NCBI RefSeq assembly: GCF_914767665.1
Contig: NC_059506.1
Span: forward strand, 7,228,078 to 7,292,077
Direction of reading: 5' to 3'
DNA: 64,000 bases
Source of the DNA: Harmonia axyridis
Lineage: Eukaryota; Arthropoda; Insecta; Coleoptera; Coccinellidae
Part shown: piece by piece, positions 1 to 10,879 of the stretch
Layout: every line of letters begins with the position of its first letter
Position numbering within the stretch: position 1 is the first letter of the stretch
Translations under genes and position numbers: made by a program
The notes under the pieces: model-generated
Database searches by the model: none
Told to the model about the DNA's origin: nothing
Seen by the model: only the letters and a program-made list of their open reading frames with translations

Positions 1-439
1 TTTATATGAACTTTTTCATAAAAAAGATCTGTTCTATTCTACGCCAAAGTTATTGAACTAAAATCTATACCACTCTGTATTTCCATTCATGAAATAATGG
101 ATAATGGATAATACCTATACCCAATGCCTCGATGAAGTTCATTATAACGTTTCACATTATATTCCAGATAATTCATGATCACAGCGGTCATTAAGTTGAC
201 AATGGCTCTCTACTATAACCGTTTTTTTCATTTATTATTTCCTTTGTAAAGGATGGGAAATGATTGTCACTTTTAAATGTGTTTATGATTCGAAATCGAT
301 ACAATGACAATTTGTTCATTTCATGTTCAGAGTTTAATTGTTTTTCATTTTCTCGTACATTGTGTAAATTCCAGGTCTATTTCATTACATGCTAACAATT
401 ATCTGGCAGAAATCTGCACAAAAACTACGTACTGTATTA
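1..439. other. AT-rich stretch without a gene
   Basis: I see no open frame of interest, no RNA gene and no clear element end here. Composition is AT-rich and of low complexity in places. Confidence 0.5.
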
Positions 440-1063
440 AATAGATATACCCCATCGGCTTAATTACCGAGATACAGGGAGATTCATAAATTTTGATGAT
501 TGCTTTCCGAGGTCATAACAAGCGAAGAGTCCAGTAAATTTTTTTATATTTGGCACACATCTTTCTCATTTAAAGCTTGAATGAATCTCTTAATTATCAT
601 AAGGAAAATATAGGTCCGGATTACCAAAAAATTATGAAAGTATTATATTCTTGAAACTTTATTGAAACTATTGAATCTTGACAATTTTGCTGTTCCAATT
701 TTCAACTTGAAAGTGAAGTTTTTGAGAAATTGGATATCAAAATGTGGTTATAAGTCACTTTTGGTGATAAATTTTCAGGTGAAACTATCGATTTCCTCAT
801 TATTTTAATATTACTCACTTTTATTCAATACATAAGAATTCCTTTTTGATTCAGACCAAACTATTGTGTAGTTACCAGGAAGATACACCTACTAGTAAAA
901 AAAGAAAATTCAAAAAAATTCTAAATTTAATGTTCGAATATTTTATTGAAACAATTAAAGAAAAGAATTAGATCGATTCAATAATAGTTCATACAATTGA
1001 GCACATCATGATGAAAGGAGCCATTGTATAGAACAAAAAGATATAAAATGGAGGGTAAACGAA

Positions 1064-1297
1064 CTACATGAACTTCTCGAAAATGTCCTCCAATTTGGTT
1101 AATACATTTTTGTGTTCGTTTGAGAATTTCGATCTGACTTGCGAATTACATTGGAGTTGTTTTTTATTTCCATGCTCGTCTCTTGTAGAAGTAAAATATA
1201 CCCCAGATTTTAGATAACCCCAGACATAATCTATGGGATTAAAATCAGGTGATCTGTTGTGATGGCCTCGACCAATCCATGAATCGTAAAAGCGTTT
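1064..1297 (-). pseudogene. Mariner-superfamily transposase, C-terminal scrap
   Basis: On the minus strand the frame reads SWIGRGHHNRSPDFNPIDYVW and continues into WGYLKSGVY. This matches the conserved mariner-superfamily block (WIGR..., then SPDLNPLD, then WGYLKS.VY) that holds the third catalytic acidic residue, here the D of NPID. Everything upstream of the WIGR block is replaced by the nested hairpin at 1301-1428, and no first or second catalytic residue is left. It lies between the two arms of the long-inverted-repeat element, as expected for that element's own transposase. It is a dead fragment. Confidence 0.72.
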
Positions 1298-1300
1298 TTG

Positions 1301-1428
1301 AACTATAATTTCGGTAATTAATAATGATAATAATAGTGTCGTTATTGCAAGAAAAAAAGTATTAAATTTTTTTTTCTCGCAATAAAGGCACAATTATTAG
1401 TATTATCATTAATTACCAAAATTATCGT
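1301..1428. mobile_element. Small hairpin MITE nested in transposase remnant
   Basis: The ends AACTATAATTTCGGTAATTA and its imperfect reverse complement (ending AAAATTATCGTT) face each other, with arms of about 60 nt and a T-rich loop near 1360. It interrupts the mariner-like coding scrap. The same terminal motif, AACTATAATTTCGGTAA, appears alone at 34478-34494, so this is a dispersed family. Confidence 0.65.
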
Positions 1429-1930
1429 TCATCGTTCTTATTTTCTTCCTGGTAACTACACAATGGTTTTATCTGAGGTGATGAGAAAGAAAGTTTACAT
1501 ATTTAATAATAGTTAGTGATATAAAAATAACAACCGATAGTTCTCGAATAAACTTTATTATTATTATTATTATCAATTCATTACCAAAAGTGATTTTTAA
1601 TGATGATATCCAATTTCACGAATATTCACTTTCAAGTTGTAAATGGGTGTTGCAAAGTTTTCTGCTTAATGAAGCTACTTCGTTCAGTTATTTGTGCTCT
1701 ATTCAAATCTAAAAACGGATTTTCAAAACTTCGATATACAGAATGTTTGTTTCAAGGATACAATGGTTTTATATATTTTTTTTAATTCATTGTGATTATT
1801 AGGAGACTCATTCAAGCTTTGAATGGGAAAAATGTGTGACAAATATAAAAAATATATTTTCGCTTGTTATGACCTCGAAAAGAAATCAGCAAAATTGAAA
1901 AATATAGGATGCCCCATTGACAAAACACCA

Positions 1931-2193
1931 ACATTACATTTCTAAAACGGTTATTGATTTCTATGATCGGTCATGAAAGCTATGAGTATTTTATCAACCA
2001 TAAAAATTATTGAAAAAAACGTTTTAGAATTTGATCAATATCTTAGACAGAAACCAATCGAAATCTTTGAAACAGTCATTTTTCAGAAACGCATTTGGAA
2101 AACGAATCAAGATATCTATGCTCTGCTTTCTAATATCTTAGTATTTCGAAAAAAGGGATCGGGTGTCCTTGAAGATATTTTCTATAAGTCTTA
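1931..2193. other. Short unassigned stretch
   Basis: An open frame of 101 codons (1973-2278) crosses it but runs straight into the mariner terminal repeat and resembles nothing I know. I treat it as chance. Confidence 0.4.
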
Positions 2194-2195
2194 TA

Positions 2196-3431
2196 AAGGG
2201 TGTTTTTTTTTCGAGGTATATAACTTTAAGTCAACATTACTCTTCGAGATGGTGACCAATTTACCAGCTGTCAAGTGATTTATTCTCAGTTTGGTTTGGC
2301 AATTCATCATGAATAGACTCACGCCTGAACAACGCTTGCAAATAGTGCAATTTTATTGCAAAAATAATGGTTCTGTGCGGAATACGTATCGTGCACTACG
2401 TCCATTTTATCGTCGACACAATCGTCCATCAGAGCAGTTAGTTCGATTAACCATTATTGATAACTCGCATCCCCAGAGACGCCGTACGGTGCGTACAGAA
2501 GAAGCTATTGCTGCTGTAGAGCGTAGCATTGAGGAAGACCTAAATGAGTCTATCCGCCATCGAGCACAGGAATTGGATCTGTGTCCATCCACTTTATGGA
2601 AGATTTTGCGGAAGGATCTTGGTTTGCATGCTTACAAAATCCAACTCGTGCAAAAATTGAAGCCAAACGATCATTAAGTAAGGCGTAGATTCGTCGAATG
2701 GGCCCAAAATGAGATTGCCGTTGTTCCCGATTTTCATAAGCGAATTTTGTTTAGCGATGCAGCGCACTTCTGGTTGAATGGCTACGTCAACAAACAAAAC
2801 TGCCGCATTTGGAGTGAAGCTGATCCTCAAGTGTATGTCGAAGCACCGTTACATCCAGAAAAACTGACTGTTTGGTGCGCTTTATGGGCTGGTGGAATCA
2901 TTGGTCTGTACTTCTTCAAAAACGATGATGGCCAGAACGTTACAGTCAATGGTGATCGGTATAGAGCCATGATTACTAACTTTTCCATTCCAAGACGGTG
3001 CAACATGTCACACAGCTCTTGCCACGATCAATTTATTGAAAGACACTTTTGGTGACCGCCTAATTTCACGTTTTGGACCTGTGAATTGGCCTCCAAGATC
3101 TTGTGATTTAACACCGCTAGACTACTCTCTGTGGGGCTCTGTGAAGTCATTGGTCTATGCGGATAAGCCACAAACCCTTGACCATTTGGAAGACAACATT
3201 CGCCGTGTTATTGCCGATATACGGCCACAAATGTTGGAAAAAGTAATCGAAAATTGGACGTCCAGATTAGACTACAGTCGAGCCACCCTTGGCAGTCATA
3301 TGTCAGAAATCATATTTAAAATGTAATGCCACAAGATTATCTTGCGGATAAATAAAATTAATGTCAATCGAATAATCCATCGTTGTTTTATTGCAATTTA
3401 AAGTTCTATAGCTCTAAAAAAAAACACCCTT
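2196..3431 (+). mobile_element. Mariner element with both ends (1,236 bp)
   Basis: The element begins AAGGGTGTTTTTTTT and ends AAAAACACCCTT, flanked on both sides by TA (2194-2195 and 3432-3433), the target duplication of the Tc1/mariner superfamily. It carries one transposase frame on the plus strand, now broken. Two further copies are in the window on the minus strand: an end-complete but internally deleted copy (61003-61932) and an N-terminal fragment (50685-51210). The three differ by separate lesions, so all are non-autonomous. Confidence 0.92.
2309..3326 (+). pseudogene. Mariner transposase, DD41D-type spacing (broken)
   Basis: Transposases of this superfamily cut and paste the element through an N-terminal helix-turn-helix region and a DDE/D catalytic domain. 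The frame starts at the ATG at 2309 (MNRLTPEQRLQIVQFY) and runs through a paired helix-turn-helix region to about 2677. The first catalytic Asp lies in ILFSDAAHFW near 2748; the final block is CDLTPLDYSLWG near 3105. Compared with the other two copies there are three lesions. An in-frame 27-nt deletion sits after 2449 (nine residues lost). A CAA-to-TAA nonsense is at 2675-2677. A deletion of about 41 nt near 2990 shifts the frame just before the second catalytic Asp. In the 61-kb copy 41 residues separate the second Asp from the Asp of PLD, the spacing of the rosa-like DD41D group. Family assignment by motif only. Confidence 0.88.
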
Positions 3432-3433
3432 TA

Positions 3434-4049
3434 TGTAGTTGTCAAAAAGTGTTCACTGAGCATCAAATTCAGGACATACCTCAAGCTAATGAAAAATGTG
3501 AAAACACGAAAAATCAGAACTTCTTTTACGCTAATAACCATTTCGGTACATGGCATCACCTTTTTCGACGGACGTCCGTAAAAGGTAAAAAAAAAAATAA
3601 TTGCATACCAGCAGGCACTATCGTTCCTGAGAACGGCGCTCGCAAAAACAACGAAACGTTTCGATTCAAAAGGAGCGATAATGGCTTTTCACGTCCGTCC
3701 ATTTCCCCACCCCCGGGCCGGACCAAAACAACGAACGAAGAGGTATCATTGTAATAGAGGCACACTTTTCGGGAATAAATAACTTCCATTGCACGAGCAG
3801 CTAATCTACGCGATCGTAAAAATGTCGCCGTGACCTCCGACTCATAGAATGAATTTCTCGTATTTATGCCCGTTTACCGGAGCATATTTTGCGGTGAAGG
3901 ACGTTTGAGGGATTTTTCTAAAAAGAACGGACGCCGCTGATTTTAACGCATATACGCTCGTGATTTAACCGAAGTCATAATCTCTGCCTAATTTTTAATT
4001 GTAGGTATGCGGGAACAGTGTGTAAGGGGCAGGTAGATTATGGAGTTTG
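3434..4049. other. Less AT-rich unique island; no gene seen
   Basis: This stretch is richer in G+C and CpG than its surroundings, has no similarity to any other part of the window, and has no convincing frame. Overlapping frames on both strands (3383-3754, 3556-3789) carry no domain. It could be a host regulatory element. That is inference from composition and uniqueness only. Confidence 0.4.
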
Positions 4050-4345
4050 AATCGGGTGTCTCAAATTCGTTGTCTAGTGAAGGGATATCAGAATCCCTTT
4101 GAACTAGAATAAATGGATGACATATTTTCGGGCTGATGAAAACCTCAACCTCATAAATTCAAGCCTTCATAAATTCTCAAGCTTTAAGAGGAAATTGGAA
4201 AATGGCGTGAAAAGAAAATTTCTCATAACTTCTTTACTACTGGTGCTATTAACACTTTTTTGAGTAGAATCTATGGTGTAAAAATTTTTGTCATTGCAAT
4301 TAGTTTGAAGTAAAGCTATCGCGGTGTATCAGCCTGTATAAAAAA
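4050..4345 (+). repeat. Dispersed repeat family R1, copy 1
   Basis: About 300 bp align with 18388-18690. Shared blocks include TTCGTTGTCTAGTG, AATCCCTTTGA, TTTTCGGGCT, AAATGGCGTGAAA and CTCATAACTTCTTTA. No frame is conserved. I cannot assign it to a class. Confidence 0.8.
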
Positions 4346-4371
4346 TTGACCTTTTTTTTCTCACTTATCTA

Positions 4372-5828
4372 CACTGCACAAAAAAATTAACGGACATTAT
4401 GGAAATCTCAAATTTATTCTACAACTGGAGGTGTTCTCAGTGATAATTATTTTGATCAGAATCAGAAGATGAGATTATCAGATTTTGAATGTATTGGCTC
4501 CATTCTGAAATCAGTTGTTCTCGATCAATTCTAGTGATCAATAGTTTTTCTTTTGTTTGATTTTCTACACTCGATCGCTATGCAACGCGAAACACGCAAT
4601 TTGACCCAAGAGGAATGTGCCCAAGCGGTAGTTTTGCGAGAAGAAGGGTGGACATACACAAGAATTGCAGAAAGGTTATGATTTCCCATACAAGTGTGTC
4701 CAGAATGTTGGAGCGATTCAGGGAGACAGGTATGAATGTCCGAAGACCAGGACATGGTAGACCACGGGTAACAACTGCCATTCAAGAACGTTACTTGAGA
4801 GTTTCTTCGTTGAGACAACGGTTTGCAACCGCTCGCCTCCTTCAAAATCAGCTGGAGCAAACTCATGGGGTGCAAATTAGCACTCAGACAATAAGAAATC
4901 TCCTCAGAGAATATGATTTAAGGCCTCGTGTCGCGGCAAGAGGCCCAGCTCTTACCCCAGCTCATCGAAGGGCGCGTTTGGATGTTGCGAGAGAGCATAT
5001 CCATTGGGAAGAGGCTGATTGGGAAAGAGTTCTCTTCACATATGAGTCTAGATTCTGCCTCTACCATTGTGATCGACGTTCCCTTGTATACAGACGTCCA
5101 CATGAAAGATATGCTCAGTGCAATCTCTGGAATACTACTGGTTTCGGGGGAGGATCGATTATGATATGGGATGGAATATCTTTGACTGCCCGCACAGACC
5201 TAGTGGTCGTTGATAATGGAGCTATGAATGCTGATAGGTATATAAGGAACAATCTTGAAGAGCATGTAGTTCTATTTGCCCCATACATTGGTGAAAATTT
5301 AATTTTAATGGACGATAATGCCAGACCCCATCGTTCGCGCATCGTTCAGGAGTATCTTGAAGAGGTTGAAGTCTCTCGAATGGAATGGCCAGCAAGAAGT
5401 CCAGATCTCAATCCGATTGAGCAGGTTTGGGACAACCTCAATAGAAGGCTGAGAAGTTCAGAAAATCATCCAGCTACTCTTAATGACTTAGGAATCCAAC
5501 TCAGAGAAATCTGGGAAGGATTAGATCAGAACATTTTAAGATCACTCATTTTGAGTATGAACCGTCGTTGCCGAGCTGTAATTAACGCAAGGGGTGGAAA
5601 TACCAAGTATTAAATCACTTATCAGCATTCCAGTATTTTGAAAATTGTTTATTTCTCTTCTTTCACATAGGATTCGGTGAAATCCTGAATTTTTCTTCCA
5701 TTTAATGTGTCTTGTTTCGTTCAAAACCTTCCCAAGAGAATATAAAAAATAAATTATAAAGTCGATGTAGAGTTAACTTTCATTACAATTGAGATTTTCA
5801 TAATGTGCGTTAATTTTTTTGCGCAGTG
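4372..5828 (+). mobile_element. Tc1-like element with both ends (1,457 bp)
   Basis: Inverted termini of about 42 bp begin CACTGCACAAAAAAATTAA and end with its near reverse complement finishing GCGCAGTG. TA duplications lie at 4370-4371 and 5829-5830. The single transposase gene is on the plus strand and is almost full length, so the insertion is fairly recent, but it is disabled by two lesions described under the gene. Confidence 0.93.
4580..5613 (+). pseudogene. Tc1 transposase, DD34E, frameshifted and D-to-Y
   Basis: Transposase of the Tc1 branch. Translation would start at the ATG at 4580 (MQRETRNLTQEECAQ...). A one-base loss near 4677-4680 moves the frame into the 332-codon frame that opens at 4615. 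The helix-turn-helix continues as HTSVSRMLERFRETG, and the GRPR-like hook is visible as GHGRPRVT. The second catalytic Asp is in ILMDDNARPHRS near 5312 and the Glu is in SPDLNPIEQVWD near 5419, 34 residues apart, the DD34E signature. The first catalytic Asp, normally FTDESRF, reads FTYESRF near 5041-5055. So even without the frameshift the enzyme would lack an essential metal ligand. The C-terminus reaches a natural stop at 5611-5613, 215 bp from the element end. Confidence 0.92.
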
Positions 5829-6167
5829 TATTTTGTTCATGCAAAATCTCAACCTGATCGAATCTGTTGTCACGAAAATATTTCCCAATATGTTTATCTT
5901 CTTTTCTTCTCTACACCAGTGAGTTAAAGTGACATTTTCAGACAGTGTTGTAGATACTCATTTATTTGACATTTAATCGTACAATGAACTTTCGCACATA
6001 ATAGCACGTTTTACTAAAAATTGAATGGAGTTCAGTTAATTGAAAAATCGTCAAAGATGAATGTAATTCAGGATCTTACATTGAAAATTTTCACAGTTCA
6101 AACAACCAATCAAATTTTGTCATTTTGTGTCATATGAAACAATCATGTCAACATAACTCCTGCCAAA
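5829..6167. other. No gene seen
   Basis: AT-rich, no conserved frame and no clear element end. Confidence 0.4.
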
Positions 6168-6273
6168 TTGGGATCATTTCCATAGTAACTTTCTCGAATG
6201 TTCGCCAAAAAAAATTAAAGTCAAGCTCTGTGAAATGTCATTGAATTATCAAAATGCAGTGCTTTGGTTATAG
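6168..6273 (+). repeat. Dispersed repeat family R2, copy 1
   Basis: Aligns with 37141-37257: shared GATCATTTCCA, AAAGTCAAGCTC and GTGAAATGTCATTGAATT, ending in a TATAGTT block. The second copy is carried inside the hAT element at 36830-38350. Confidence 0.7.
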
Positions 6274-7069
6274 TTATTGAAATAATTCGTTATATAATCG
6301 TAATGAATACCAACTTGAGGATATACAATATATTTCGAATATACGAACCTCTTCACTCGACGTAGTTCGCGAAACACCACTCGAGCGGGGCTCTCGTGAT
6401 GTTTCGTAAACAAACGTCGGTGTATAATATGCTCTTGTGATGTTTTAAATAAATATTTCCCTCCTGTCAAAATTCTATGTAAATGGAGTGCAATTATCGA
6501 AAACCACAGCGATAATTGCTTTCAGTGCAATTATCAATCAATACGACAACATGAATTAGTTTGAGAAGTTTATTAACTGTTATTGTGTGGGAGTTTCTTT
6601 ATTGTTTTGGGAAGTATTTATTTTATAAGTTTCATTTTACTTAGATGACTGACTTTGAATATGTGCAGGTTTCTTCAGTATTTTAGTAGTTTATGAATTC
6701 CATTTTATTTTTATAGTTTGAGTTTATGGGTAAAAACTCCTACTCTATTCTTTTGTAAATAATAATAATAATCATAATAATAGATCATCCATGGTAGAAA
6801 ACAGCAACGAATCCAATGTTTAGTTAAATTTTAATACAGCCGTAAGTTTTTCATTTTGCCAAGCATCAAAATTATCCCAACAAAGAGAACAACAGCAATA
6901 TATTCAGCCGCCGACTTTTCCAAACCAACGCAATCCCACGCGCGAGACCTTTCCCCGTAGGAAAAACCCCAATACATCCCAGGCGTTCGACCGCCAGGAT
7001 CGATATCGCCGCCTCCAGACCAAATAACCATTGGAGGAACACTCAGGTAAATTAAGCTGTCGTAACATT
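6274..7069. other. No gene seen
   Basis: A 73-codon minus frame at 6249-6470 has no recognisable domain. An (AAT)n-like run lies near 6766-6782. Positions 6900-7030 are less AT-rich and may belong with the island that follows. Confidence 0.4.
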
Positions 7070-7440
7070 ACAAAAGGAGAAATAGCTCTCGCTATAATCC
7101 AGACACGTGGCTGTGTCGAACCCGTGAGCTATTTTCTTTGCGCCTTCCGGCTTGCCTTCTAAGTGGGTCATCCAGTCCCATCGGGGACCAGAATAAGGCC
7201 TCGTTATTTATTGTAGCAAGGCGAAAACTGATCGCGATAAGGCCTTGCAACAAATTGCGCGGATGAGGATGTACAAGTCCCATGTTGCGGACTGGTTCCA
7301 CTTGCCGCGGATCTCTCGAATTCAGGTCTCGGATCGCTCGGCTCATTTCTCGGCTTACGCTGATGCATCTGAAAGCGGTATCGGTTGAGATATCGGTGGT
7401 GATGGATTCGTCATTCGTTAAGTGTGAGTAATATTCGAAG
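7070..7440. other. Less AT-rich unique island
   Basis: CpG-bearing, apparently single-copy sequence. A 125-codon open frame on the minus strand (7092-7469) covers it but shows no domain, and its first codons are shared with the MITE end, so I do not call a gene. Candidate host regulatory or unannotated coding DNA. Confidence 0.35.
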
Positions 7441-7466
7441 TTATAGGTGTTTAATGTTTTTTTCTG

Positions 7467-8421
7467 CATTCATGCAAAAAGCAAAACTTTATTGAACTAT
7501 ATTTAGTGGAAAAAGAAGTTCTTTATTGCACTAGTGCAATAAAGTTTTTATTGCACTCATCTGTCATTCTACTTCAACGTGCTGATGGAAATCGTCGACA
7601 GTAGTGGAGGGATACGTAGAGGAATCACATGCAAACAAACTCAGTGTTGCAAAACAAATATTTCAGCCTGAAGGAAATAACGATGTACAGTTACCAAGTA
7701 CTAGTACGTTTACAGCAGTAACAAATCAAGAAGTGGATTTAAAAAGTCACTACGAAATATTCATATTGGAAATTGCACCAATTGTTCATTCACTTTCAAC
7801 ATTGTGGGTAAAAATAAAGTTTGAGTTGAATTGTTCGTAACGTATTAGTTCCTGTTTCAATGCAAATCGATATTAATAAGAAAGTATTCAAGTTGCGCTT
7901 TTCATTTTCCTACACCTAGTGCCGCACCTCAATGAATCATTTTTTGCTTTTTGCATGAACGTAAAAAAATGTTGTATGCAACTCGTGCAAAAAGCAAAAA
8001 ATGATTTATTGAGGTGCGGCACTAGGTGTAGGAAAATGAAAAGCGCAACTTGAATACTTTATTATTAATATCGATTTGCATTGAAACAGGAACTAATACG
8101 TCACGAACAATTTAACTCAAACTTTATTTTTACCCTCAATGTTGAAAGTGAATGAACAATTGGTGCAATTTTCAATATGAATATTTCGTAGTGAAGTACT
8201 TTTTAAATCCACTTCTTGATTTGTTACTGCTGTAAACGTACTAGTACTTAGTAACTGTACATCGTTATTGCCTTCAGGCTGAAATATTTGTTTGTCATGA
8301 TGACAGCACGTTGAAGTAGAATGACAGATGAGTGCAATAAAAACTTTATTGCACTAGTGCAATAAAGAACTTCTTTTTCCACTAAATATAGATCAATAAA
8401 GTTTTGCTTTTTGCATGAATG
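7467..8421. mobile_element. Two MITE copies joined head to head
   Basis: The left unit (7467-7960) and right unit (7983-8421) are inverted copies around a loop of about 22 nt. Each unit has its own inverted ends: CATGCAAAAAGCAAAA at the outer edge and TTTTTGCTTTTTGCATG at the inner edge. The right unit lacks about 55 bp that correspond to 7581-7660. Both units contain the perfect palindrome TTTATTGCACTAGTGCAATAAA (near 7521-7542 and 8347-8368). No coding frame is shared; a 78-codon frame in the left arm is interrupted in the right. The joined structure would fold into a hairpin of more than 400 bp. Confidence 0.85.
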
Positions 8422-8430
8422 TAGAAAACT

Positions 8431-8968
8431 GTTTTTATCCTTCCTGACTTCCTCGGCCAATATTAGATAGAACATTTGCTGAGTAGTCCAGTAGACATGT
8501 ACAGGGTAGGCAAATAAGCGAGGTAAGCGGCTATATCTCAGGATCCACTCATCGTAGAGACTTTTTGAAGTTCATGCCTCTACCGCTAGGGGGCGCAATA
8601 GCTATCGTCGAGTAGAAAAATGAATTTTACTCGAAAATGTTTCATATGAAGTTGAACAAAAAATATCGTCACTGTAATCCTTGGAAAATTCTCTATCTTT
8701 TTGAATTGTCACTTTCGATTTTACGACATCAAATGAGAGTAGGTGAAATGGAGAAATCTGACTGATTGAAGTGCTTGTAATTTCAGTTTGGCTCAACATT
8801 TTTGAGCAAATTAGATCTCGTCTGAACGATAATATCTTGTTGATTGAGGACAAAATATACTCATGATAAATTGGTTTTTGCTGCTTTCGATAAGGGGCGC
8901 TAAGTCAGAAGTTTATTGTTTTGTTCATTTTACTCCGAAATTTCAAATGTAATGATAGGATTTTCTTA
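8431..8968. mobile_element. Fragment starting with a CAGGGT terminus
   Basis: A TACAGGGTAGGC terminus at about 8501 is followed by a typical CTCAGGATCC stretch, but no matching far end was found. The rest, up to 8968, shows no gene. Only the left end is supported. Confidence 0.35.
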
Positions 8969-9390
8969 ACAGAAACAGAAATTCCATCAAATTTGCATGA
9001 AAAACCCTGCAGGTCGCAAAGCGATAGTTTCAGGCGTTCTGAAGTTAGGCCAAAAGAAGATATTCTTCAACTGATGCACTGCGAAAAACCAAATTGTGTC
9101 CTTAAGTTCTGACAGAAACAGAAATCCCATTAAATTTGTATGAAAACACTAAAAGGTCGCAAAGCGATAGCTTCAGGCGTTCTGGAGTTATGGCCTAAAA
9201 AAGATATTCTTCAACTGATGCACTGAAAAACTAAATTGAGTCTTCTTTCGGCCATAACTCCAGAACGCCTGAAGCTATCGCTTTGCGACTTTCTGGTTCT
9301 TTCATACAAATTTGATGAGATTTCTGTTTCTGTCAGAACTTAAAGACACAATTTAGTTTTTCGAAGTGCATCAGTTGAAGAATATCTCCT
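8969..9390. repeat. 130-140-bp unit in two direct and one inverted copies
   Basis: Unit 1 is 8969-9110, unit 2 is 9112-9240 in the same direction, and unit 3 is 9241-9390 inverted. Each has ACAGAAACAGAAAT, GGTCGCAAAGCGATAG, TTCAGGCGTTCTG, GATATTCTTCAACTGATGCA in order (reverse order in unit 3). Units 2 and 3 form a foldback centred near 9240. The origin of the unit is unknown. Confidence 0.85.
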
Positions 9391-10689
9391 TTCACAACAA
9401 AAATGTTGTGATTTTCCGGCCCTCCTCAAGTTAGCCTAGGGTCCTCGTGTTGGATAACTCGACAGAGTCATGGAATTATCCCCAATTTCTTTGCGGAGAG
9501 GAACAATGATTGGTTCAATGATGTTTTCTTCGTAGATGGCATCAGTCATTGTTCGTTCAACGATAATAAGAGGGGTACGAACATTATACCCCCATCACAT
9601 TATTGATCTGGAACTTCAACACCAATGGTCTTGTTGAATATATAATAGCTTATAGCTTGAACACTTGAATTGATAGCGAAAAAGAAGAAGGAATAAGCGA
9701 TTCATAATTCCCGCAAATGAAGATTATTTGGAACAAAATCAGACGTATTCACACGACCAAAAGTATATGATCTCAAGACATAATCACTAATGTGTTGAAA
9801 CAGTTTGTTTGCCATACCTAACCTTGGTTCATGAAATTTTGGATATGTCAAAATAGACCAACAGTTAGTGTTGGAGTAATCTACTGACAAACAGCAAGAA
9901 CTTAGATGCTCACCTTTGATAAAAGCATCAAGTTTGAACACGTATTTGCTGTTTCGACTCAAATTGAGGATAACTCTTCATTATGATATTCCCATAATGG
10001 ATTTTAGCACTTCCAACGTTCATTCTTAAGCATACCGATTTTTTCCCATACATAGATAATAACAAAAGCTTTGCTTCATATGCTCCTACCCTCTAATGGC
10101 ATATTAATTTCCTACGTACAACAAAGAGATCGCGCCAGGGTGGTGGCGCCATTTGGCAATAACGCTTTTGTAATTTTTGCTCCTGTAATCCAAACCCCCC
10201 CTTATCGAATCGAAAGTTGTGTATAACTTCTGGGGTCTATATTGTTTATTTTGTGAAGCGCGGGACATGCTTTCATTATACAGCCGATAATTGCAATACG
10301 TCACTAAATGGTTTTAGCTAGAAAACAATGCCCCATCTTCCTACAATAGCTTAGATACATTGAGATTACCCTATACGTAGGGGTTGGCGGAAATCTGCCA
10401 TTATTGTATCTTGTGTTATCCGGGAATGAGAAGGTTGACAAGGCATCCGAGTCCGTAGACCTCTGGTAATTACAAAGCTAATTCGTTATTTATCGATAAT
10501 CTACTTGACAAGAAGATTCGATGGGAGTTGGAAAATGTATTAATACACCCCTGATGCGTTGCCGGTCTACGAGATATTCGAAGAGCACTTTGATATGTAA
10601 CCTCAAAATTGGTGAACATAGATGTATTCCAACTTCAAGGGTTTCATTTTGAATAGCACGATATTTGATGAGTAGAAACTACGCTATTG
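9391..10689. other. No gene seen
   Basis: About 1.3 kb with only short frames. An 86-codon minus frame (9702-9962) and a 66-codon minus frame (10104-10304) resemble nothing known to me. The part at 10100-10300 is less AT-rich. Confidence 0.4.
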
Positions 10690-10877
10690 ATAAAAAAGCG
10701 ATGCACGTTTCAACGGCGCTTTAAAATTGTTGAAATTCACTACAAAAATTTGGCAGTCACAGTTCGCAGAACTAAAGCACTCTTGGGTCGTCATGAAGCA
10801 CCTTCTTGGCCGGCAGTAGTGAAACTGGTAGAAACATTTGAGCTGTTGGGACTAGTAAGTGAAGAATCGAAACAATG
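10687..10877 (+). pseudogene. Mariner-like transposase, helix-turn-helix fragment
   Basis: The frame reads RRFKIVEIHYKNLAVTVRRT and then LLGRHEAPSWPAVVKLVETFE. This is the N-terminal DNA-binding part of a mariner-like transposase (family pattern: IVEIY..N..SV..T.RALR...GRH.APS...I..LV..FE.TG). It is cut off at 10878 by insertion of the foldback element, and no catalytic domain follows in the window. The related scraps at 22985-23290 and 34905-35110 carry the same N-terminal block on the minus strand. Confidence 0.72.
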
Positions 10878-10879
10878 TA

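Larger units (their letters stand above)
440..1930 (-). mobile_element. Decayed long-inverted-repeat mariner-like element
   Basis: Two arms face each other. The left arm at about 478-890 matches, in reverse complement, the right arm at about 1440-1925. Shared blocks include GAGGTCATAACAAGCG (508 and near 1870), AAAGCTTGAATGA (570 and 1810), TTGAAAGTGAA (705 and 1630), CACTTTTGGT (750 and 1590) and GTGTAGTTACCAGGAAGA (868 and 1445). The arms also match the repeat at 18741-19215, which starts with a CAGGGTG terminus, so this element belongs to that family. The centre carries a transposase scrap on the minus strand and a nested hairpin. The exact ends are eroded and I could not place target duplications. 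Confidence 0.7.

Noticed and set aside
1973..2278. 101-codon frame on the plus strand
   Set aside because: Its last third is the mariner terminal repeat and start of the element; no similarity to any protein I know.
3383..3789. Overlapping frames of 123 and 77 codons on opposite strands
   Set aside because: No domain, and both lie in a CpG-bearing island where long frames arise by chance.
7092..7469. 125-codon minus frame as a possible host gene
   Set aside because: It begins inside a MITE end and has no domain, no splice signals that I can support, and no homologous copy.
8969..9390. CRISPR-like array from repeated units
   Set aside because: Only three diverged units, one inverted, no spacers, and a eukaryotic context.
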